DNA of 64,000 nucleotides from assembly GCF_023721815.1 (NCBI RefSeq), contig NZ_JAMDLI010000021.1, positions 124,001-188,000 on the forward strand. Direction: 5' to 3'. The translations under genes and the position numbers were made by a program. Below the pieces are notes generated by a model. That model searched no databases. It saw only the letters and a list, made by a program, of their open reading frames with translations, and was not told the DNA's origin. Below are positions 60,246 to 64,000 of this stretch, one piece after another (the stretch's first letter is position 1; each line of letters begins with the position of its first letter). This DNA comes from Pleomorphomonas sp. JP5. GTDB lineage: Bacteria > Pseudomonadota > Alphaproteobacteria > Rhizobiales > Pleomorphomonadaceae.

Positions 60246-61436
60246 TCAGGCTCCGAGAAAACGTGAGAACATCGAGGTGGCGAGCAGCCGGCCAGGCTGC
60301 GACGGGTCGCCGGTTTCGCGGACGGCAAGCTCGCCCGAGGAGATCGTGCCGGGACGATGGCCAAGGAGGTCGGCGGTGATCTCGTGAATGGACAGGAAGG
60401 AAGCGCGGATGGCATAGGCCGTCAGCACCATGAAAGAAGGCCCCGGCGCAAGGATCTGTCGCGTCAGGTCGAGAAGGTGCGGCAGGTCGGCTTCCAGCGA
60501 CCAGACCTCGCCGTCCGGACCGCGACCGAAGCGCGGCGGGTCGAGCAGAATGCCGTCGTAGCGTTTGCCGCGACGCACCTCGCGCTCGGCGAACTTCACG
60601 GCATCGTCGACGATCCAGCGGATCGGCGCAGCATCGAGACCGGCAAGCGCCTGGTTTTCCCGGCCCCAGGCCACTGATTTCTTCGAGGCATCGACGTGCG
60701 TCACTTCGGCGCCCGCCTCGGCCGCGATCAGAGAGGCGATGCCGGTATAGCCGAAGAGATTGAGAAGCTTCGGCTTCTCCGGTCCGCGATGCGCCTTGAG
60801 GCGTTCGGACATCCAGGTCCAGTGGGCGATTTGCTCGGCGAAGATGCCGACGTGACGAAAGGCGGTCAGCTGGCAGACGACCGGCAGGTTCATCACCCGC
60901 ATTTCCCAGGACGTTCCGATTCCGGGCTCCGTGCGCCAACGGCCTGGACCATCTTCCTCGACGTCGCCCGTGAAGGCGGCGCCAGCCGCCGCCCAGACCG
61001 AAGGCGCCAGGCGGCGCGGCCCCATGGCCTGCGGCTCGGGCCTTATGACGGTGAGAGCCCCGTAACGCTCGAGTTTCTCGCCTTCCCCCATGTCGAGAAG
61101 GCGATATTCATCCCAGCCCTCGGTGACCAGCAGCCCCCCCACCTCTTCGCGAGCGATGCGAGGGCCGAGAATGGCCGGCATCGGCCGTTTCGGCGCGGCG
61201 GCGCCGGATGGGCGCGCCGGGCCGCGAGGTTCCTGACCACGCGGTTCCTGGCGCTCCGTATCCTTGCCCGAGGTTTGGGGCCTGTTCGGCTTGCGGAATG
61301 GGGGGCGACCGGCACGAGGGGCGGGCTTTGCGGGGGAGGGCGGCTTGGCCAAGGCGGATTGTCCGGCAAAAAGTGTCTTTGGCCCCTTATACACGCCCCT
61401 CGGCCGGAATGAAGCGCCGCTTTCCCCGCCGCACAT
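60246..61436 (-). CDS. Class I SAM-dependent rRNA methyltransferase (RlmI/RlmK-like)
   Basis: 396 aa from the ATG at 61436 with a purine-rich site AAAGGGCGG. A shorter start at 61181 ([16 protein letters not shown]) has no RBS but matches the beginning of the conserved part. The N-terminal ~85 residues form a Pro/Lys/Arg-rich low-complexity tail with a repeated QEPRG unit. The catalytic core has motif [41 protein letters not shown] and motif [22 protein letters not shown], as in RlmI/RlmK-type m5C or m7G enzymes. It pairs with the SpoU-family gene. Confidence 0.85.
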   Translation of the reverse strand: MCGGESGASFRPRGVYKGPKTLFAGQSALAKPPSPAKPAPRAGRPPFRKPNRPQTSGKDTERQEPRGQEPRGPARPSGAAAPKRPMPAILGPRIAREEVGGLLVTEGWDEYRLLDMGEGEKLERYGALTVIRPEPQAMGPRRLAPSVWAAAGAAFTGDVEEDGPGRWRTEPGIGTSWEMRVMNLPVVCQLTAFRHVGIFAEQIAHWTWMSERLKAHRGPEKPKLLNLFGYTGIASLIAAEAGAEVTHVDASKKSVAWGRENQALAGLDAAPIRWIVDDAVKFAEREVRRGKRYDGILLDPPRFGRGPDGEVWSLEADLPHLLDLTRQILAPGPSFMVLTAYAIRASFLSIHEITADLLGHRPGTISSGELAVRETGDPSQPGRLLATSMFSRFLGA

Positions 61437-61531
61437 CGCTCGCCGCCCTTTACGGAGCTTCCCCGACAGGGATACAAGGGCGCAACCCTGCGGAACCCAC
61501 GTGTTCCGCTCCCGTTGCATATGGAGAAGCC

Positions 61532-62254
61532 ATGCGCCCGTCCCGTCGCGCCCCCGACGAACTGCGTCCCGTCAGCCTCGAGCGGGGCGTGTCGCGCCAC
61601 GCCGAAGGCTCCTGCCTCGTCAAATTCGGCGACACCCACGTGCTCGTTACCGCCTCGGTCGACGAAAAGGTGCCACCGTGGCTGAGGGGTGGCGGCAAGG
61701 GTTGGGTGACTGCCGAGTACGGCATGCTGCCGCGCGCCACCGGCGAGCGCATGAAGCGCGAAGCGGCGGCCGGCAAGCAGTCGGGCCGAACCCAGGAAAT
61801 CCAGCGGCTGATCGGCCGCAGCTTGCGCGCCGTCGTCGACCTGATCGCTCTCGGCGAGCGGCAGATCGTCATCGATTGCGACGTCATCCAGGCCGACGGC
61901 GGCACCCGTACCGCCTCGATCACCGGCGCCTACGTTGCGCTTTACGACGCTGTCGAGTGGATGCGCCGGCGCAACCTGGTGCCCGCCCAGGCCAAGGTGC
62001 TGCGAGATCATGTCGCCGCCATCTCCTGCGGCATCTCCGACGGCGTGCCGGTGCTCGACCTCGACTATATCGAGGACTCCTCGGCCGAGACCGACGCCAA
62101 CTTCGTGATCACCGGTTCCGGCGGTCTCGTCGAGATTCAGGGCACGGCCGAGGGCGCTCCCTTCTCCGAAGACGAGCTGCAGAAGCTGCTAAACCTCGCC
62201 AAGGGCGGTATCGCCCAGCTGATCGAGCTGCAGAAGGCGGCCATCGCGTCCTGA
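61532..62254 (+). CDS. rph: Ribonuclease PH
   Basis: 240-aa phosphorolytic 3'-5' exoribonuclease for tRNA maturation, starting [20 protein letters not shown] at an ATG preceded by [27 protein letters not shown] and the phosphate-binding [18 protein letters not shown] are conserved, as is [18 protein letters not shown]. It heads the rph-rdgB-hemW operon (11 nt to rdgB) and is divergent from the methyltransferase. Confidence 0.97.
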   Translation: MRPSRRAPDELRPVSLERGVSRHAEGSCLVKFGDTHVLVTASVDEKVPPWLRGGGKGWVTAEYGMLPRATGERMKREAAAGKQSGRTQEIQRLIGRSLRAVVDLIALGERQIVIDCDVIQADGGTRTASITGAYVALYDAVEWMRRRNLVPAQAKVLRDHVAAISCGISDGVPVLDLDYIEDSSAETDANFVITGSGGLVEIQGTAEGAPFSEDELQKLLNLAKGGIAQLIELQKAAIAS

Positions 62255-62265
62255 AAGGGCTGAAC

Positions 62266-62931
62266 ATGACCGAACAGCGCCGCATCGACGGCAAGCGTCT
62301 TGTTGTCGCCACGCACAACAACGGCAAGCTCCGGGAGTTCTATTTCCTGCTGGGCGGCCTTTCCATCGAGCTGGTCTCGGCTGGCGATCTCGGCCTGCCT
62401 GTGCCGGTCGAGGACGGCGAAACCTTCGTCGACAACGCCCGCATCAAGGCTCTGGCGGCCGCTCGTGCCGCCGGCGAGGTGGCGCTTGCCGATGATTCCG
62501 GTCTGTGCGTCGAGGCACTGGATGGTCGCCCCGGCGTTTACACGGCAGACTGGGCCGGCCCGAACCGCGACTGGTCGATGGCCATGCGCCTCGTCGAGGA
62601 AGAGCTGTTCAAGGTGGGGGCCTCGACGCCCGACAAACGGCGGGCAACCTTCGTGTCGCTCCTTTGCCTTGCGTGGCCGGACGGGCATACCCAGGAGTAT
62701 CTCGGAAAACGTGAGGGCACGCTCGTCTGGCCGCCACGTTCGGGCGACTTCGGCCATGGCTACGATCCGGTCTTCATGCCGGATGGAGAAACCAGAACCT
62801 ATGGCGAGATGACCGAAGCGGAAAAACACGGCTCCATCTGGGGGGCGCCGGGCCCATTGTCGCACCGGTCGCGATCGCTGAAGTTGCTCGTCGAGGGCGC
62901 CTTCCCCATCGGCTTCGGGCCGCGCGGGTGA
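62266..62931 (+). CDS. rdgB: Non-canonical purine NTP pyrophosphatase (dITP/XTP)
   Basis: 221-aa HAM1/RdgB family enzyme that hydrolyses dITP, XTP and similar nucleotides. THNNGKLREFYFLLGG is the N-terminal substrate motif, ADDSGLCVEALDGRPGVYTA the catalytic loop, and SGDFGHGYDPVFMPDGETRT the C-terminal base-recognition motif. It is the second gene of the rph-rdgB-hemW operon and ends 4 nt before hemW. Confidence 0.97.
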   Translation: MTEQRRIDGKRLVVATHNNGKLREFYFLLGGLSIELVSAGDLGLPVPVEDGETFVDNARIKALAAARAAGEVALADDSGLCVEALDGRPGVYTADWAGPNRDWSMAMRLVEEELFKVGASTPDKRRATFVSLLCLAWPDGHTQEYLGKREGTLVWPPRSGDFGHGYDPVFMPDGETRTYGEMTEAEKHGSIWGAPGPLSHRSRSLKLLVEGAFPIGFGPRG

Positions 62932-62935
62932 GCCG

Positions 62936-64000
62936 ATGAGCGAACGGGATCTCCTTTCGGGGGTGGAAGCGGCGGCCGAAGGCACGCCAGACATCGGGTT
63001 CGGTGTCTACGTCCATTGGCCCTTCTGCGCCCGCAAGTGTCCCTATTGCGACTTTAACAGTCACGTCCGGCCGAAGGGGATCGACGAGGCCGGCTATCTC
63101 GCCGCCATGGAGCGGGAGATCGCCGCCCATGCCCGCCTGACGCCGGGGCGGACCGTGACCTCGGTGTTCCTTGGCGGCGGTACGCCCTCGCTGATGAAAC
63201 CGGAGAGCGTTGGCCGCCTGCTCGATCTGATCGGCCATCATTGGCAGATATCCGCCGACGCCGAGATCACTCTGGAAGCCAATCCGTCGTCGGTGGAAGC
63301 CGAGCGCTTCCGTGGCTATCGGTCAGCGGGCGTCAATCGCCTGTCGCTCGGCGTACAGGCGCTCAACGATGCCGATCTCAAGTTTCTTGGCCGGTTGCAC
63401 AATGTCGGCGAGGCGTTACGTGCCCTCGAACTGGCGCGCGAGACCTTCCCGCGTCTCTCCTTCGACCTGATCTACGCCCGCCCCGACCAGCGTCCCGACG
63501 CCTGGGAGACGGAGCTTCGGCAAGCCATCGGTTTTGCCGCCGACCATCTGTCGCTCTATCAGCTCACCATCGAGCCGGACACCGCCTTCGAGAAGCTCTA
63601 CGCCGCCGGCAAGCTGGTGGTGCCCGACGCGGACGCGGCCGCCGATCTCTACGAGTTGACGCAAGCGGTTGCCGGAGCGGCCGGTCTTCCGGCCTATGAG
63701 ATCTCCAACCACGCCGCGCCGGGCGGCGAGAGCCGGCACAACCTGCTCTACTGGCGCTACGGAGAATATGTCGGCCTTGGACCGGGGGCGCATGGGCGGA
63801 TCGTCCAGGGCGACGATCGCGGTCGCCTCGCCACGATCGCCGAGCGCAACCCCGAAGCCTGGATGCGGCGCATCGCCGAGACAGGCAATGGCGTGATCGA
63901 AACCGAGGAGATTTTCGGCGAGACGGCCGGCGACGAGATGCTGCTGATGGGCCTTCGCCTCGTCGAAGGCATCGACGCGGCCCGCTACCGGAGGCTATCC
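62936..64000 (+). CDS. hemW: Radical SAM heme chaperone HemW (partial)
   Basis: 355 codons are present and the gene runs off the right edge. The radical-SAM cluster motif CARKCPYCDFNSH (CX3CX2C) is at about residue 31. FLGGGTPSLMKPESV, VNRLSLGVQALNDADLKFLG and LSLYQLTIEPDTAFEKLYA follow, as do HNLLYWRYGEYVGLGPGAHG. These match HemW rather than the coproporphyrinogen oxidase HemN. It acts in heme delivery in characterised members. Its position after rph-rdgB is typical. Confidence 0.95.
   Translation, partial: MSERDLLSGVEAAAEGTPDIGFGVYVHWPFCARKCPYCDFNSHVRPKGIDEAGYLAAMEREIAAHARLTPGRTVTSVFLGGGTPSLMKPESVGRLLDLIGHHWQISADAEITLEANPSSVEAERFRGYRSAGVNRLSLGVQALNDADLKFLGRLHNVGEALRALELARETFPRLSFDLIYARPDQRPDAWETELRQAIGFAADHLSLYQLTIEPDTAFEKLYAAGKLVVPDADAAADLYELTQAVAGAAGLPAYEISNHAAPGGESRHNLLYWRYGEYVGLGPGAHGRIVQGDDRGRLATIAERNPEAWMRRIAETGNGVIETEEIFGETAGDEMLLMGLRLVEGIDAARYRRLS

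Overview
The window is a gene-dense, GC-rich chromosomal segment from an alphaproteobacterium, most likely of the order Hyphomicrobiales (Rhizobiales). The evidence is gene order: mdh-sucC-sucD-sucA-sucB, ubiB-ubiE-mutM-rpsT-dnaA, dnaA-dnaN-recF-gyrB, rph-rdgB-hemW, an aerobic-type cobalamin cluster behind a B12 riboswitch, a DUF2852 protein, an Omp19/Inh-type lipoprotein and a two-domain cold-shock protein. I cannot name the genus from the sequence alone. I saw no insertion sequence, prophage, CRISPR array, tRNA or rRNA.

Layout. 1-7.3 kb (minus strand): TCA-cycle genes mdh, sucC, sucD, sucA and the start of sucB, which runs off the left edge. 7.4-11.2 kb: zapE, an Inh-type lipoprotein, a small membrane protein, a DUF429 protein and a GNAT acetyltransferase. 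11.25-18 kb (minus): the replication cluster dnaA, dnaN, recF, gyrB. The dnaA leader holds three tandem hairpins, and a rhodanese gene lies between dnaA and rpsT. 19.3-25.2 kb: rpsT, mutM, ubiE, ubiB, a Crp/Fnr regulator, msrA and an FMN reductase.

25.2-39.2 kb: cobalamin biosynthesis. A B12 riboswitch at about 39.0-39.2 kb precedes a minus-strand run DUF1636-cobW-cobN-cobG-cobH-cobI-cobJ. cobK then lies on the plus strand, cobL-cobE-cobM return to the minus strand, cbiD is plus and cobB is minus. These genes cover most of the ring-modifying steps from precorrin-2 onward plus the chelatase large subunit. cbiD stands in for cobF. The strand flips occur with overlapping genes, so cobK is embedded opposite what may be one long minus-strand transcript.

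39.4-44.2 kb: class A penicillin-binding protein, YgjP-type metallohydrolase, DUF2852 protein and a double cold-shock-domain protein. 44.3-52.1 kb: an accessory carbon-catabolism locus with a DUF861 cupin, an amidohydrolase-type sugar lactonase, a fumarylacetoacetate-hydrolase-family enzyme, a GntR regulator with two winged helices and an FCD domain, and a ribose-type ABC transporter. 52.2-64 kb: hybrid histidine kinase, comM-type ATPase, MHS-type transporter, an XRE-cupin regulator with a palindrome at its start codon, GNAT, two RNA methyltransferases, then rph-rdgB-hemW, with hemW cut by the right edge.

The regions most worth testing are the cobJ/cobK/cobL strand arrangement, the cbiD+cobE pairing, the first gene after the B12 riboswitch, the three hairpins upstream of dnaA, and the GntR/sugar locus with its AT-rich control region.
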